Under the pieces are notes generated by a model. The model made no database searches. It had not been told where the DNA came from and saw only the letters and a program-made list of their open reading frames with translations. From contig NZ_KN150747.1 of the NCBI RefSeq assembly GCF_000754815.1, positions 3,363,328-3,427,327 on the forward strand: a DNA stretch of 64,000 nt, read 5' to 3'. Source of the stretch: Yersinia ruckeri ATCC 29473 (GTDB lineage Bacteria; Pseudomonadota; Gammaproteobacteria; Enterobacterales; Enterobacteriaceae). Both the position numbers and the translations under genes were made by a program. Positions 1 through 10,624 of the stretch are shown one piece after another; within the stretch, counting starts at the first letter, position 1; each line of letters opens with the position of its first letter.

Positions 1-200
1 ATCTCTTTTTCCACGACATCAGTCACTTCACCGATAGCGCGTTTAAATAACGGGGTCTGCTCTACAATCGGCAAGCGGATTTCACTGTAACCGTAGCTGC
101 CCAGCACCTGTTTCAATGTGCCTTCAATACGCTGCCACAAGGCTGTATCAGCCGGCAGGTAGTCGTTCATACCACGGATGGCTTGAATGTTCTTTGCCAC
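1..200 (-). CDS. hisS: Histidyl-tRNA synthetase, N-terminal part (runs off window)
   Basis: The last 66 codons before the window edge encode the N-terminus of a class II histidyl-tRNA synthetase, which charges tRNA-His in the cytoplasm. The protein starts [16 protein letters not shown] and continues with the motif-1 region ([19 protein letters not shown]), almost the same as E. coli HisS. The start is GTG at 200-198, as I recall for the E. coli gene. The rest lies beyond position 1. It follows ispG in the same direction, as in other enterobacteria. Confidence 0.95.
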   Translation of the reverse strand, partial: MAKNIQAIRGMNDYLPADTALWQRIEGTLKQVLGSYGYSEIRLPIVEQTPLFKRAIGEVTDVVEKE

Positions 201-301
201 GTCTTTTCTCTATAGTTTTAATGCAAAAATAAAGCCGATTATAGGGGCTAGCCGTCCCGGGATTCAATGGGGATGCGCATTGCCCCTATGGGCACAATAT
301 A

Positions 302-320
302 AAGCGGGCCTCGCCCGCTT
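302..320 (-). terminator. Hairpin between ispG and hisS
   Basis: A perfect 8-bp inverted repeat (AAGCGGGC, 3-nt loop, GCCCGCTT) lies 28 bp after the ispG stop. On the minus strand it is followed by TATATTG, a poor U-tract, so it may be a weak terminator or attenuator ahead of hisS, not a full stop. Confidence 0.5.
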
Positions 321-347
321 GCTCAATACCAGTCGCTTGTTGAATAA

Positions 348-1481
348 TCAGACAGGAGCCTGATCTTCCAAGTGATTGATGTCAATTCTATTTTTTTCGT
401 CAAGCATCGCTGCTTTGGCGCGAATTTTAGCTTCCAACTGATCGATCATCAGCTTATTGTCAAAACGTTCCCGCTGACGCACGCCGTCTTCATAGAAGCC
501 GCTTTTATTATGCGCCCCCGTCACGCCAATAGTCGAAACCAATGCTTCGCCGGGGCCATTTACCACACAACCGATGATAGATACATCCATTGGCGTAATC
601 AGATCTTCCAGACGTTCTTCCAGAGCATTTACCGTGCCGATTACGTCAAACTCCTGCCGAGAACAGGTAGGACAGGCGATAAAGTTAATGCCACGAGCGC
701 GGATACGCAGAGATTTCAGAATATCGAAACCCACTTTGATTTCTTCAACAGGATCAGCCGCCAGCGAGATACGCAGCGTGTCACCGATACCTTCAGACAA
801 CAACAAACCCAAGCCGATAGCTGATTTAACCGAACCACTGCGCGCTCCGCCGGCCTCAGTAATACCCAAATGTAAAGGATTGGGAATTTCTTTAGCCAGC
901 AAACGGTAAGCATTGACCGCCAGAAAAACATCTGAGGCTTTAACACTGACCTTGAACTGGTCAAAATTGAGACGATTAAGAATATCGACATGGCGCATAG
1001 CGGATTCAAGCAAAGCGGCTGGCGTAGGTTCGCCATACTTTTCCTGAATATCTTTTTCTAACGAGCCGCCATTTATCCCGATACGGATGGGGATATTTTT
1101 GTCCCGAGCGCAGGCAACCACTTCACGGATACGTGATTCGTTGCCGATGTTACCAGGGTTGATACGCAGACAATCCACACCGTACTCCGCGACTTTCAAC
1201 GCGATACGATAATCAAAATGGATATCAGCGACCAAGGGGACATTGACACGCTGTTTAATCAGTTTAAACGCTTCGGCTGCATCCATTGTCGGGACAGAAA
1301 CTCTGACAATATCAGCACCAACGCGTTCCAGAGACAGAATTTGATTCACCGTTGCATCTACATCAGTAGTGCGGGTATTGGTCATCGATTGCACTGCAAT
1401 CGGAGCACCATCACCAATCGGCACCTTACCGACGTAAATACGCGTAGATTTACGTCGAATGATAGGGGATTCATTATGCAT
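348..1481 (-). CDS. ispG: 4-hydroxy-3-methylbut-2-en-1-yl diphosphate synthase (MEP pathway)
   Basis: IspG (GcpE) reduces MEcPP to HMBPP in the penultimate step of the MEP isoprenoid pathway, using a [4Fe-4S] cluster. The 377-residue product has an N-terminal TIM-barrel (about 1-260) and a C-terminal reductase-like part holding the cluster ligands: Cys270 and Cys273 ([10 protein letters not shown]), Cys305 (GCVVNGPGE) and Glu312, the same numbering as E. coli. Length is five residues more than E. coli. The start [12 protein letters not shown] aligns with E. coli. rodZ lies 45 bp upstream in the same direction, the usual enterobacterial order. Confidence 0.98.
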   Translation of the reverse strand: MHNESPIIRRKSTRIYVGKVPIGDGAPIAVQSMTNTRTTDVDATVNQILSLERVGADIVRVSVPTMDAAEAFKLIKQRVNVPLVADIHFDYRIALKVAEYGVDCLRINPGNIGNESRIREVVACARDKNIPIRIGINGGSLEKDIQEKYGEPTPAALLESAMRHVDILNRLNFDQFKVSVKASDVFLAVNAYRLLAKEIPNPLHLGITEAGGARSGSVKSAIGLGLLLSEGIGDTLRISLAADPVEEIKVGFDILKSLRIRARGINFIACPTCSRQEFDVIGTVNALEERLEDLITPMDVSIIGCVVNGPGEALVSTIGVTGAHNKSGFYEDGVRQRERFDNKLMIDQLEAKIRAKAAMLDEKNRIDINHLEDQAPV

Positions 1482-1526
1482 TACACGCTCTCCTTTACAG
1501 CCGTGTAGTCATTGATAACCACAACA

Positions 1527-2483
1527 TCACTCCGCGCCGACGGTCAAACGAGCAACACGACTGGACTTAACAAACTTGCTTAAATCAACCGGGTTACCTT
1601 GATACTGAATTGTGACCGCACCTGGTGCACCTATCGTCAGTTTATAAGGTGCCTTGCCAGCCAGGCTCAGGGTCGCGCCCTTCTTCTGAATACCGCTAAA
1701 CAAGGATTCTCCAGTTGCATCAATAACCTGTAACCAGCAATCTTCAGAGAAATTCATTGCCAGCCCGCCTGCTGGGGTAGCGGTACCACTCACCACAGCA
1801 TCCGCCGTCGGTAGAGGGGCTGCAGGGGTTGACACTTCAGGTAATGAAGCCTGACTTGGAGAAACCACCTCTGACGGAGTTGGAGTTGGAGCTGAAGTCG
1901 AGGTCGGAGTCGCTTCCGTTACCACAGGTGCTGCTGCTACATGGCTGTCAGTCAGCGGCACCTCGGTATTGGTCATGTTATCGGTCAAAGCAGCTCCCTG
2001 GCTGCTATTTTCCGATTGCGATAATTGGGCAGAAGATTGATCGGCCATATTGGCGATCTCTGCCTGTTGTGCCTGATGATTTTGCCACCACCATGCCCCT
2101 GTCAAACCAAGAACAACAAATACGATCAACCAGGTGAAACTCATCAACCAGCCATCACGTTTTTTGCGTTTCTTGCCCAATGAAAAACTCTGCATCGGGG
2201 CGACTTTCGCCGCTCTAATCGGGGCCTGTTTTGCCAGCATCGGCAACAGTTCGTCTTCAGGCAGACGAACCAATTTGGCGTATGAGCGAATATAACCACG
2301 CAAAAACGTCGAAGCCAGATTGGCCTGCGCATTGTCTTCTTCAATATCCCGAATAGTCGACACTTTCAGGCACAGACGTTCTGCAATATTCTGTTGGGTT
2401 AGCCCTAGTGCTTCACGGGCTTGACGCAGGCGCACACCTGTCGTCACTGGAACATTTTGATCTTGGGGGGCTTCAGTATTCAT
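1527..2483 (-). CDS. rodZ: Cytoskeleton protein RodZ
   Basis: RodZ links MreB filaments to the inner-membrane elongation machinery and keeps rod shape. The 318-residue protein has a Cro/C1-type helix-turn-helix domain at about 17-77, a basic stretch (KKRKKR, about 104-109), one transmembrane helix at about 112-133 with a WWW end, a Thr/Pro/Ala-rich periplasmic linker (about 160-230) and a C-terminal beta domain (DUF4115, about 240-318). Orientation is cytoplasmic N-terminus in, C-terminus out. The start overlaps the end of pilW by 11 bp, suggesting translational coupling. Confidence 0.95.
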   Translation of the reverse strand: MNTEAPQDQNVPVTTGVRLRQAREALGLTQQNIAERLCLKVSTIRDIEEDNAQANLASTFLRGYIRSYAKLVRLPEDELLPMLAKQAPIRAAKVAPMQSFSLGKKRKKRDGWLMSFTWLIVFVVLGLTGAWWWQNHQAQQAEIANMADQSSAQLSQSENSSQGAALTDNMTNTEVPLTDSHVAAAPVVTEATPTSTSAPTPTPSEVVSPSQASLPEVSTPAAPLPTADAVVSGTATPAGGLAMNFSEDCWLQVIDATGESLFSGIQKKGATLSLAGKAPYKLTIGAPGAVTIQYQGNPVDLSKFVKSSRVARLTVGAE

Positions 2484-3222
2484 TGGCTAGAAAGTGCTGG
2501 TATTGTTTGGATTGTGGAAAACTTCGCGCAAGCTGCTTGCCATAACGTTGAACGCTATCTTGGCGACCTGCCAGCGCGGCGAAACGAATTTGTAACCATA
2601 GGCTTTCGGCACTGGCCGGAAGAATATGTTGATAAACATCCAGTAATAGTTGCGCCTGAGCGCGTTTCCCTTCTCCAAATTGCCTTTCGGCCTCTGTGAG
2701 TAGCGGCTGACCTTTATCAGGATCATACTTTAATGCCCTGCTCAGCAAGACCTTCGCTTGGTCATTCTGATTGGCTCGGAGAAAACAATAACCGGCATTT
2801 TCCAGACTATCTGCAACCTGACCATAATCAGGTAACAAAACCGCAGCGCTAAACTGCTGTTGAGCCTCTACATACTGCCCTAAACTACACAGAAACGCAC
2901 CGTAATTATTTAGTACGGTGCCATTTCCCGGAGCCAGTTGCATCGCCTGCCGATAGCGCTGTTCTGCAGCGCTGTTTTCGCCAACACGTTGTTCATACAA
3001 CGCCATCGCCAATTGAGCCTGATAATCCTGTGGCGCGGCATTGACGGCTTTATCAAGATTCTGGCGCGCGGCAGGAAGATCACCCTGCGCCAAGTAAGCA
3101 AGACCAAGCTGTAAACGCGTTTGGCCCACTGCCGGCACAACGGTGTTATCCGGCGACGATCCCGAACATCCTGCCAATATGCCCACAGCCAGGCAGGCTC
3201 CCCACAGTGTTTTCAGCTTCAT
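2473..3222 (-). CDS. pilW: TPR lipoprotein of the PilW/PilF type
   Basis: A 249-residue lipoprotein: signal peptide with lipobox LAGC, lipidated Cys19 followed by Ser, which predicts outer-membrane sorting. The rest is a string of tetratricopeptide repeats (about 35-210; e.g. [19 protein letters not shown] and [19 protein letters not shown]). In pilus-bearing relatives PilW/PilF is the pilotin that helps secretin assembly; in most enterobacteria the gene (yfgL/yfgA neighbourhood) is of unclear role because the pilus is cryptic. A GGGAAA ribosome site precedes the ATG. It overlaps rodZ. Confidence 0.88.
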   Translation of the reverse strand: MKLKTLWGACLAVGILAGCSGSSPDNTVVPAVGQTRLQLGLAYLAQGDLPAARQNLDKAVNAAPQDYQAQLAMALYEQRVGENSAAEQRYRQAMQLAPGNGTVLNNYGAFLCSLGQYVEAQQQFSAAVLLPDYGQVADSLENAGYCFLRANQNDQAKVLLSRALKYDPDKGQPLLTEAERQFGEGKRAQAQLLLDVYQHILPASAESLWLQIRFAALAGRQDSVQRYGKQLARSFPQSKQYQHFLANEY

Positions 3223-3382
3223 GCTTTCCCAATTGTCCAGTTGCGTTAAGGCAAGAACCTGAATAATTGACGACGCCTCAGGCTCTCGTATTGGTTTACC
3301 ACCTATGCGCTACTACCTGACACCTTACGAATTAAAACTTAAATAACAGTCAGTTAAGACGATTTTTATCGTCCTGTAAGGT

Positions 3383-4579
3383 TCAGACTGTCTTAACAGC
3401 AATAGGTTCCCCGGCCATTTTCTTTTTCAGTGTACGCTTAGTGCGGTCAATAACCTCACCCGCCAACTGACCACAGGCAGCATCGATATCATCGCCACGG
3501 GTTTTACGAACAATAGTCGTAAATCCGTATTCCATCAATACCTTGGAGAAACGGTCTACCCGGCTGTTCGAACTGCGGCCATAAGGCGCACCCGGGAAGG
3601 GGTTCCACGGTATCAGGTTAATTTTACATGGCGTGTCTTTTAAACATTCCGCCAACTGATGAGCCTGTTCGGTGCTGTCATTAATGTGATCCAGCATAAC
3701 GTACTCAACGGTAACCCGCCCACCATTGGCATTGGATTTTGCCAAATAACGGCGTACTGCAGCCAGGAAGGTTTCAATATTATATTTACGGTTGATCGGA
3801 ACAATTTCGTCACGGATGTCATCCGTAGGAGCATGCAGGGAGATGGCCAAGGCCACATCAATCATATCGCCCAGTTTATCCAACGCCGGAACCACACCCG
3901 ATGTTGACAAGGTGACGCGGCGTTTGGACAGACCAAAACCGAAATCATCCATCATGATATCCATCGCTGGCACCACGTTATTCAGGTTGAGCAAAGGTTC
4001 GCCCATCCCCATCATGACAACGTTGGTAATCGGCCGTGTACCGGTCGATTTCAGTGAGCCGATAATCTTGGCGGCACGCCATACCTGACCGATGATTTCT
4101 GAAACCCGCAGATTACGGTTGAAACCTTGCTGCGCGGTAGAACAGAATTTACATTCCAGCGCACAACCTACCTGCGAGGAAACACATAAAGTGGCACGGT
4201 CGCCTTCAGGGATATATACGGTTTCGACCTGTTGATCGCCAACTTTAATCGCCCATTTAATCGTGCCATCGGTTGAGCGCTGTTCTTCCGCTACTTCTGG
4301 CGCCCGAATTTCGGCCACACGCTGTAATTTAGCTCTCAGCACTTTATTGATGTCGGTCATTTGCTCGAAATCGTCGTAGCAATAGTGATACATCCACTTC
4401 ATGACCTGATCTGCCCGGAAGGGTTTTTCGCCCATTTCCGCGAAAAATTCGCGCATTTGCTGGCGATTCAAATCGAGCAGGTTAATTTTGTTATTGGTCG
4501 GTGCAGCCATTTGAACGGTATTTTCAGCCGTTGAGGAAGCATCGGATTGAATAGGTGCAGATAACTGTTGTTCGGACAT
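3383..4579 (-). CDS. rlmN: Dual-specificity 23S rRNA A2503 / tRNA A37 C2-methyltransferase
   Basis: RlmN is a radical-SAM methylase that makes 2-methyladenosine at A2503 of 23S rRNA and at A37 of some tRNAs. The 398-residue product has an N-terminal accessory domain (about 30-100), the radical-SAM CxxxCxxC at Cys139/143/146 (CALECKFC), the glycine-rich GMGEP SAM motif, and a C-terminal cysteine in [10 protein letters not shown] that fits the second catalytic Cys. It lies between ndk and pilW as in E. coli, with 160 bp to pilW. Confidence 0.97.
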   Translation of the reverse strand: MSEQQLSAPIQSDASSTAENTVQMAAPTNNKINLLDLNRQQMREFFAEMGEKPFRADQVMKWMYHYCYDDFEQMTDINKVLRAKLQRVAEIRAPEVAEEQRSTDGTIKWAIKVGDQQVETVYIPEGDRATLCVSSQVGCALECKFCSTAQQGFNRNLRVSEIIGQVWRAAKIIGSLKSTGTRPITNVVMMGMGEPLLNLNNVVPAMDIMMDDFGFGLSKRRVTLSTSGVVPALDKLGDMIDVALAISLHAPTDDIRDEIVPINRKYNIETFLAAVRRYLAKSNANGGRVTVEYVMLDHINDSTEQAHQLAECLKDTPCKINLIPWNPFPGAPYGRSSNSRVDRFSKVLMEYGFTTIVRKTRGDDIDAACGQLAGEVIDRTKRTLKKKMAGEPIAVKTV

Positions 4580-4668
4580 GAGTTGTCGTGGCCTCGTTGT
4601 TACACTTTGCGGCGCTGTGCTTTAAACCGATTGGCACTTAAAGAAACGGCGATGAATAAATAATGGAA

Positions 4669-4697
4669 CGCCCCGGGGAGCAGGCTCATCCGGGGCG
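4669..4697 (-). terminator. Probable ndk terminator
   Basis: GC-rich 8-bp inverted repeat (CGCCCCGG ... CCGGGGCG, 13-nt loop) about 110 bp after the ndk stop. On the minus strand it is followed by TTCCATTATTTATT, a broken U-tract, so termination is likely but not certain. Confidence 0.5.
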
Positions 4698-4808
4698 CGG
4701 CATTGTACAAATTTTAAAGCATGGATTCCACGGTTGAAAGGACGCAGTGGCACTTTTATTGTATCAGTGAATGAAAAACGCCCTTCCTCCTTTGAAATCA
4801 ATTTATTA

Positions 4809-5234
4809 CTAACGTGGGAAAATTTCGTTTTCGCCAAAGAAATAAGCGATTTCACGCTGGGCCGATTCAACGGCATCAGAACCGTGAACCGCGTTGGCGG
4901 TGAAACTGTCGGCAAAATCGGCACGCAGAGTACCGGCCAGTGCGTTGTCCGGGTTGGTCGCGCCCATAATGTCACGGTTACGCTGCACGGCATTTTCCGC
5001 TTCCAGAACCTGAACCATAATCGGGCCAGAGGTCATAAATTCAACCAAACCATCAAAGAAAGGACGGCCTTTGTGCTCGGCATAAAAGCCTTCAGCCTGT
5101 TCTTTTGTCAGGTGCAACATTTTTGCGGCAATAATTTTGAAACCCGCATTTTCGAAACGGGCATAGATAGCACCGATGTCGTTATTAGCGACTGCGTTTG
5201 GTTTGATAATGGAAAAAGTACGTTCTACCGTCAT
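4809..5234 (-). CDS. ndk: Nucleoside diphosphate kinase
   Basis: Ndk transfers the gamma-phosphate between NTPs and NDPs through a phospho-histidine and balances cytoplasmic NTP/dNTP pools. The 141-residue protein carries the active-site His117 in NAVHGSDA and the N-terminal [12 protein letters not shown] strand typical of the family; length matches E. coli (143). A clear ribosome site (GAGG, 5 nt before ATG) supports the start. Own transcription unit between rlmN and the accessory gene at 5.5-8.0 kb. Confidence 0.98.
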   Translation of the reverse strand: MTVERTFSIIKPNAVANNDIGAIYARFENAGFKIIAAKMLHLTKEQAEGFYAEHKGRPFFDGLVEFMTSGPIMVQVLEAENAVQRNRDIMGATNPDNALAGTLRADFADSFTANAVHGSDAVESAQREIAYFFGENEIFPR

Positions 5235-5559
5235 GACAACCTCTATTTGATTTCTAATATTGACCGGACTTGAATATCGCCCCGAATTAGCGTTACCGCT
5301 TGGTTTGCAGGCAGATTCTCTAAAGTAAAATTGCGCCGACCACGGTTAAGTGGTCGCAGATTATATGTGTGCTGTTAACGCTTGCCTATGGAAATCACAA
5401 CAATTTATTAAAAATTTGTTATCTTAATTCCTCATTTTTATGCACAACTCACATTTTACATAAATAATGGGTTCGCTAAATGAAGCCACTGCGCAGTGAG
5501 ATCCCGCCACACCAGCTTCATCTAATCAAAGGCTATCATTCATATCTTGCCGAATATTG
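5235..5559. other. 325-bp intergenic stretch, ndk upstream region
   Basis: No gene of useful length on either strand. It should hold the ndk promoter. Two notable palindromes lie at its far end: CACTGCGCAGTG (about 5487-5498) inside a larger inverted repeat ATGAAGC (5480-5486) ... GCTTCAT (5515-5521). The latter could be a terminator for the minus-strand gene that ends at 5560, though no U-run follows. A 20-codon minus-strand ORF at 5459-5521 is judged chance. Confidence 0.5.
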
Positions 5560-8007
5560 TCAAAGTTCCTCAATAAATCTGAACCCGACTTTCTTTTTAA
5601 CAATAGCGGATGGCTGACTGATCACACTGGATACCAAGGAACGCCTTCCTTTTTTACTATAATGTGCGGCTAACGCCCTGATGGCGGCAGTTCCCGCGCC
5701 TCTGACCGCCCCCTCAGATTGAGGATAAAGAACGTAAGCGGGATTAGTCAGTGAACCCGCAATACCGACGTCAGAATCATTAATATCCACCGCCATGGTA
5801 ATACTGATTATTTGCCCCGACAAACGAACAATGACATAAGTATAATTGCCATGACTGCTTCTCAACCAGCTTTGCACGACTTCACTTACTAACCGTGAAG
5901 CTGAGAGTATTTGCCCACTATTCGTATGATCTGGCGCAGGTTCATCAATCTCCAGCGGCAGATCGGTAACCGCTGAAGAGCGCGGTTTAGCCTGCAAATA
6001 TATTTGCCGCCATGTGTCAATTACCGGCGTAATACGCTGGCGTTCAACCAAGGTATCTTCAGTACTGCCACTGATAACTTGAATATCGAAATACCATTCA
6101 GGGTGTTCTACCCATTGACCGCCTTCTCTTATTCTGGGAGTGGTTTCCACAAACTGAAAGTTTGCCAGTGGCAGTTCATAGCGACCAAGAGGGAGTGACT
6201 GTACGGCCTGTGGCGATTGTGTAGCCAATCCCGGCGTATTATGGGATAAATAAGCCGCATAACTCAGTTGGGAAAACTCAAAAGCCGTTTTCAGACTAAA
6301 TAGATTAATGGTTTCGGGCGTTGCCGAGTTTTCCCGAATATGAGCCGAAACACTTTCGATCAAGCGTTCTTCTGTCACCTTATCCATGACGGCATGTCCA
6401 GTATCACCATAACGAATGATGCGCTCGATTATCCGACCAAAATTTTCTGCATTCCAACTTTCCGTACTATCACCAAACAACAGGGTAAAATCAGTTAGAA
6501 TATCCAATGTCCATTCAATACAACCAGGGTTCAAATCCCGACGATAGCGTAAATGAGGAAGTAATTGATCTTTCATTGAAACATGACAGGAAAGAGCCGT
6601 AGCCGGTATTGTTAAAGCTTTATCGTTCATATCGGTATGAATATGAGTCAATATACCTTTAGGTTCTGCCGCTTGCTCTGTCGCAGCAATTTTCTTATGT
6701 CGCACTTTATCAGAGGTGACTTTAGGTAAGGATTTGGAAGTGCCTACTATTTGCAATATATTATCGTTTTTACCATTAAAAAATGCCTTAGCATCATTGA
6801 TAAACCTATCCGCTTGGTTACATTTCCCCTGAACGACATAGTTATAAATACTGAGAATCGGTAATGCCCAACAGGAAGCCACGCCTACAGGACTACGACG
6901 GTAACGGCCATCGCCCTGCTCTCCCGTTAAGACTATTTTATCAATTATAAGTGGTATTTCCAGATTGATATTCGTGATAACAAATTTAGCCTTCTCACCA
7001 CCATAATTAAATAACGAGCCAAACAAAGGGGAACTGCGGACTATTTCTTGCTCTTTAGACTCAACAAACTGCATTTCAAAATACCCACCATTAAATCTGC
7101 TCAAAAATGAAACGCGATCGCTATCATCATTAAGCATATAATAGACACTCAGTCGGCCATCATGAGTGAAATACAGTTCCCTATTCGTCACCCTAACCGC
7201 ATTCCCATCAAAAAAATTAATTGAGTAATCATTTTTATCATTTAATACAAAACTAACCAAAGCCTCTTTTGATTCTATTCTTTTGTCTGACCAATAAACG
7301 CCATACGCACTCTCTATAGGAAGTTCTGTAATATCTTTAACCACACAATATCGATCACAAATAAAGTCTTCCTGCTCAGTGACACGAAGACTGGTGATTT
7401 TATCATCCATTTTCAGGTATTTTAAATCACTTAAAAAAATATCATCGGTTAAAGTGAAACTTGTACCATTGAAATGGTCATCCTCATAAACGCTCACCTG
7501 AAACCCGAAAGGTATATTTATAGATTTTATCTCATCATTCATATAATTAATGATTGGATAGTTTTGATTAATGCCGTTGTGATCAACGTATAAATCAATT
7601 TCCTCTCCAGCAGAAATACAAAACGCTTCACCTGAAAAATAGTCATCATCATAGAAACAGGCTGCTTTTTTTATCTTAAATGAGCTAATTGCATCATTGA
7701 GTATCGATTTTTTATTATCTTTATTTTTCACCAAATCAATATTCTCTTTAACGCTCAAGCTGACGCCTGAATAGTTAATATCTTGATAAACAACAACCTC
7801 CATTCCGTGAGGGACGGAAATAGATGAAATCCTATCATTCCATCTATAATTAATATCACTATTATACTTTCCTTGTGTTGCACAAATAGATTCACCGTGA
7901 TAATTATCATCCATAAAGAAACAAACCGCAGGTTCATCTGCTAATAGTTCAAAACAAAATGCATTAATAATAAAAAAAAGATAAATATTTTTTTTGAATC
8001 TCATCAT
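5560..8007 (-). CDS. Secreted beta/gamma-crystallin protein with GNAT-like C-terminus, putative effector or toxin
   Basis: Not a protein I can name. The 815-residue product starts with a signal peptide (MMRFKKNIYLFFIINAF..., about 1-24). Four beta/gamma-crystallin Greek-key motifs follow (about 27-69, 70-113, 115-168, 169-210), each with a calcium-binding-type N/D-N/D-x-x-S/T-S box: NDRISS, NDAISS, NDEIKS (variant) and DDKITS. A long middle region (about 215-640) is unassigned. The last ~110 residues look like a GNAT acetyltransferase: RGAGTA (769-774) fits the acetyl-CoA R/Q-x-x-G-x-G/A motif, and KKKVGFRFIEEL resembles the usual GNAT end. The start is ATG at 8007 or 8004 after AAGGTGG; the GTG at 8016 lies inside that ribosome site. 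The 5' part is visibly AT-richer than the 3' part and the flanking genes, suggesting a mosaic, acquired gene. No immunity-type gene sits beside it. Confidence 0.75.
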   Translation of the reverse strand: MMRFKKNIYLFFIINAFCFELLADEPAVCFFMDDNYHGESICATQGKYNSDINYRWNDRISSISVPHGMEVVVYQDINYSGVSLSVKENIDLVKNKDNKKSILNDAISSFKIKKAACFYDDDYFSGEAFCISAGEEIDLYVDHNGINQNYPIINYMNDEIKSINIPFGFQVSVYEDDHFNGTSFTLTDDIFLSDLKYLKMDDKITSLRVTEQEDFICDRYCVVKDITELPIESAYGVYWSDKRIESKEALVSFVLNDKNDYSINFFDGNAVRVTNRELYFTHDGRLSVYYMLNDDSDRVSFLSRFNGGYFEMQFVESKEQEIVRSSPLFGSLFNYGGEKAKFVITNINLEIPLIIDKIVLTGEQGDGRYRRSPVGVASCWALPILSIYNYVVQGKCNQADRFINDAKAFFNGKNDNILQIVGTSKSLPKVTSDKVRHKKIAATEQAAEPKGILTHIHTDMNDKALTIPATALSCHVSMKDQLLPHLRYRRDLNPGCIEWTLDILTDFTLLFGDSTESWNAENFGRIIERIIRYGDTGHAVMDKVTEERLIESVSAHIRENSATPETINLFSLKTAFEFSQLSYAAYLSHNTPGLATQSPQAVQSLPLGRYELPLANFQFVETTPRIREGGQWVEHPEWYFDIQVISGSTEDTLVERQRITPVIDTWRQIYLQAKPRSSAVTDLPLEIDEPAPDHTNSGQILSASRLVSEVVQSWLRSSHGNYTYVIVRLSGQIISITMAVDINDSDVGIAGSLTNPAYVLYPQSEGAVRGAGTAAIRALAAHYSKKGRRSLVSSVISQPSAIVKKKVGFRFIEEL

Positions 8008-8225
8008 AACAACCACCTTAACATAATAAGAATATACATATATTTGTTAGTAACAACGAACAAATGCAGGCCAGCCGAAATGAATAGTTAAATTACAACA
8101 GTCATAGGAAAAATAAATTAAAAGAAGGATTTATTCCCGACAATTATATATTGAAAATGGAATTTAAATTAATGTCTTTTTTATTACAACAACACTTTTT
8201 TCATTACAACAACTCTAGTTGTACA

Positions 8226-10562
8226 TTATTTTAATAGTTGAAATTCGATCTTACTCACCTGCCCACTTTCATCCAAAACATTCAGTTGATAGCGGCCAGG
8301 GACTGTCAGGGTTTGCAGCCATGATTGATTGTTCTGGGTGGTGGCAATCTGCTCACCGTTAAGAAACCACCAACGCGCACCTTGCCCTCCCTGAGCCTCC
8401 AACCGTAAATCCAGGCTATTTTTCCCTGGTAGTCGCCGTACCGTCGTACCATTTCGAATACCCAGAATCAATAAAGGAGGGCTATCAGTTTCCGTCAGAG
8501 GCGGACAATCCTGACTGACCGGCGGCAAGCGCTGCGCCCGACGCTCGGCCAACGGTAACCAAGGTTCAAGCGGCAGCGGCCATAAAGAGAGTTTAACTGG
8601 CGTTGCATCCGGACAATCCGCCGCGACTCGCTGACCCTGTTTGTTCAACCATAAACTTAGCTGGTTGCCTTGAATATTCTCCTGCCCTGCAGCCGCTAAT
8701 GTAGGCGGCAGAGTGCCATCCAACACCCAGCTTTGACGACGCTGACGACAATCCGTATCACCACTTGGCAGTGGCTGCCCACCCGGCCAACAAATTTCCT
8801 CCCGACTGACCGATGTAGGCCGAGGATCCGTCGGTAAAGCGTGATGCCCTTGATTCAAACGCGACATCAACAGGTTATTGACCTGATGAAGAATCGGTAC
8901 CGCCGTAGCATAGCCAAACTGACCCGCAACCGGTGTGCCGTCAGGGCGTCCAACCCAGATGCCCAACGTATAGCGGGCATTCAGGCCAAGTGCCCAAGCA
9001 TCGCGGTAACCGTAGCTGGTTCCGGTTTTCCACGCCAATGGAACGACGGCAGGGAGGACATCATCAGGAACCGGTCGCCCTTCCCCAGCCATGATTCGGC
9101 GGACGATCCACGCCGCTCCGGGGGAAAACAAGCGTCGCTGAGATAAAGGCTGTTCTGGCAAAAAACGCAATTGCCCGGCCATTCCGCCGCGCGCAAAGGC
9201 ACTGAATGCCGCCACTAACTGATCCAGACGCGAACCGGTTCCTCCTAAAATCAACGCCAGATTAGGTTCACTGTGCGCAGGAAAACGCAGCCTGAGACCC
9301 ACATTACGTAAATTGGCAGTCAATCGTTTGGCACCATACGCTTCCAGTAATTGCACCGCAGGCAAATTTAGGGAGCGAACCAAAGCCTCGCTGGCGCTGA
9401 CAGGGCCATGAAATCCAGTGTCAAAATTGCCGGGCCGATAATCACCAAAACGCCGTGGCACATCCTGTAATAATGACTCGCCATGAATCAAGCCATCATC
9501 AAGCGCCAAAGCATACAAAAAGGGTTTGAGTGTCGAGCCGGGCGATCGCCAAGCACTAATCATATCGACATGGCCAAAACGGCTGTCATCACCAAAATCC
9601 ACCGAACCGAGGTAAGCCTTCACTTCCATCGTGGTGTGGTCCACCACCAAAATCCCAAGTGAGGTCTTCTCCGGTAGTTGATGCCGCCATCCTTGCGCCA
9701 TATCTTCCAGTTGGCGCTGTAAACCGGCATCCAGTGTCGTTCGGATTACGTCGCGTTTATTGCCAGTGATCAGGCGGCGGGCCAATAACGGTGCCAATTG
9801 CGGCACTTTTCGTGGCGCGAGCCAAATATCTTCCTGTTGAATTTCAGTAACCTGATCTACCGGCCAGACCTTATATTGAGCCAGGCGGGTTAATACTTTG
9901 TCACGGGCAGCTTTAGCACGTTGAGGATAGCGATCCGGCCGTAAATGGCTGGGTGACTGCGGTAGCACCGCCAATAGCGCGGCTTCGGCCTGAGTCAGAT
10001 TGGTGGGTGATTTGCCCAGATAAGTCCAACTGGCGGCTCCAATTCCTTGCAATGTTCCGCCAAAAGGTGCGCGGTTTAAATAGATTTCTAAAATCTGGTC
10101 TTTGGATAAATGCCATTCCAGTTGAAAAGTACGCCATATTTGGCGCAATTTTCCGGTCAAAGTGCGCGAATGTGGTTCGATCAAGCGGGCAACCTGCATT
10201 GATAGTGTACTGCCGCCTGAGAGAATTTTCCCCGCCCGTAAATCTTGCCAGGCTGCTCGTGCCAAAGAGAATGGATTTACGCCAGGATGCTGATAAAACC
10301 AGCGATCTTCGTAGGTTAGCAACGCTTGTAAATAGTAGGGAGAAACGTGTTTAATACTGACGGAATAACGCCATACACCCTCATCATCGGCAAAGCGCCA
10401 CAGAGGCGAACCGTCTTCTGCCACGACAATTCGCGCCATTTGCACCTCCGTCAGTGGCAACGGCCAGATGCGATCGGCCAGCCAAACAGCCGCCGGCAAT
10501 AGCAGCGTAATAAACCCCAGAGCAAGCCATACACGGCGACGGCGCAGAAAAGGATTATTCAT
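8226..10562 (-). CDS. pbpC: Penicillin-binding protein 1C (bifunctional peptidoglycan synthase)
   Basis: PBP1C is an inner-membrane glycan polymerase/transpeptidase. The 778-residue product has an N-terminal membrane anchor (about 10-30), a family-51 glycosyltransferase domain (EDRWFYQHPGV near 105; GGSTLSMQVARL), a transpeptidase domain with SPGSTLKPF (SxxK serine), SLN and KTGTS motifs, and the C-terminal BiPBP_C domain (about 690-778). E. coli PBP1C is 770 residues. yfhM lies 62 bp upstream in the same direction; the two are a conserved pair thought to work together in the periplasm. Confidence 0.96.
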   Translation of the reverse strand: MNNPFLRRRRVWLALGFITLLLPAAVWLADRIWPLPLTEVQMARIVVAEDGSPLWRFADDEGVWRYSVSIKHVSPYYLQALLTYEDRWFYQHPGVNPFSLARAAWQDLRAGKILSGGSTLSMQVARLIEPHSRTLTGKLRQIWRTFQLEWHLSKDQILEIYLNRAPFGGTLQGIGAASWTYLGKSPTNLTQAEAALLAVLPQSPSHLRPDRYPQRAKAARDKVLTRLAQYKVWPVDQVTEIQQEDIWLAPRKVPQLAPLLARRLITGNKRDVIRTTLDAGLQRQLEDMAQGWRHQLPEKTSLGILVVDHTTMEVKAYLGSVDFGDDSRFGHVDMISAWRSPGSTLKPFLYALALDDGLIHGESLLQDVPRRFGDYRPGNFDTGFHGPVSASEALVRSLNLPAVQLLEAYGAKRLTANLRNVGLRLRFPAHSEPNLALILGGTGSRLDQLVAAFSAFARGGMAGQLRFLPEQPLSQRRLFSPGAAWIVRRIMAGEGRPVPDDVLPAVVPLAWKTGTSYGYRDAWALGLNARYTLGIWVGRPDGTPVAGQFGYATAVPILHQVNNLLMSRLNQGHHALPTDPRPTSVSREEICWPGGQPLPSGDTDCRQRRQSWVLDGTLPPTLAAAGQENIQGNQLSLWLNKQGQRVAADCPDATPVKLSLWPLPLEPWLPLAERRAQRLPPVSQDCPPLTETDSPPLLILGIRNGTTVRRLPGKNSLDLRLEAQGGQGARWWFLNGEQIATTQNNQSWLQTLTVPGRYQLNVLDESGQVSKIEFQLLK

Positions 10563-10624
10563 AAATAAAGGATAGAGGTGGCCTCTTGATCACTGAAAAC
10601 AGCGAGAAAGAGGCCATACAGCAT

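Noticed and set aside
372-824. 150-codon plus-strand ORF
   Set aside because: Antisense shadow of ispG.
3358-3373. Small palindrome GACGAT-TTTT-ATCGTC after rlmN
   Set aside because: Six-bp stem, no U-tract on the minus strand; too weak to call a terminator.
4734-5273. 179-codon plus-strand ORF
   Set aside because: Antisense to ndk; ndk is certain from its active-site motif.
5459-5521. 20-codon minus-strand ORF beginning MKLVWRDLTAQ
   Set aside because: Considered as an immunity or IS remnant for the crystallin gene; too short, no ribosome site.
10579-10616. Inverted repeat TGGCCTCTT / AAGAGGCCA between yfhM and pbpC
   Set aside because: Long loop and no U-tract; may be a weak attenuator, not called.
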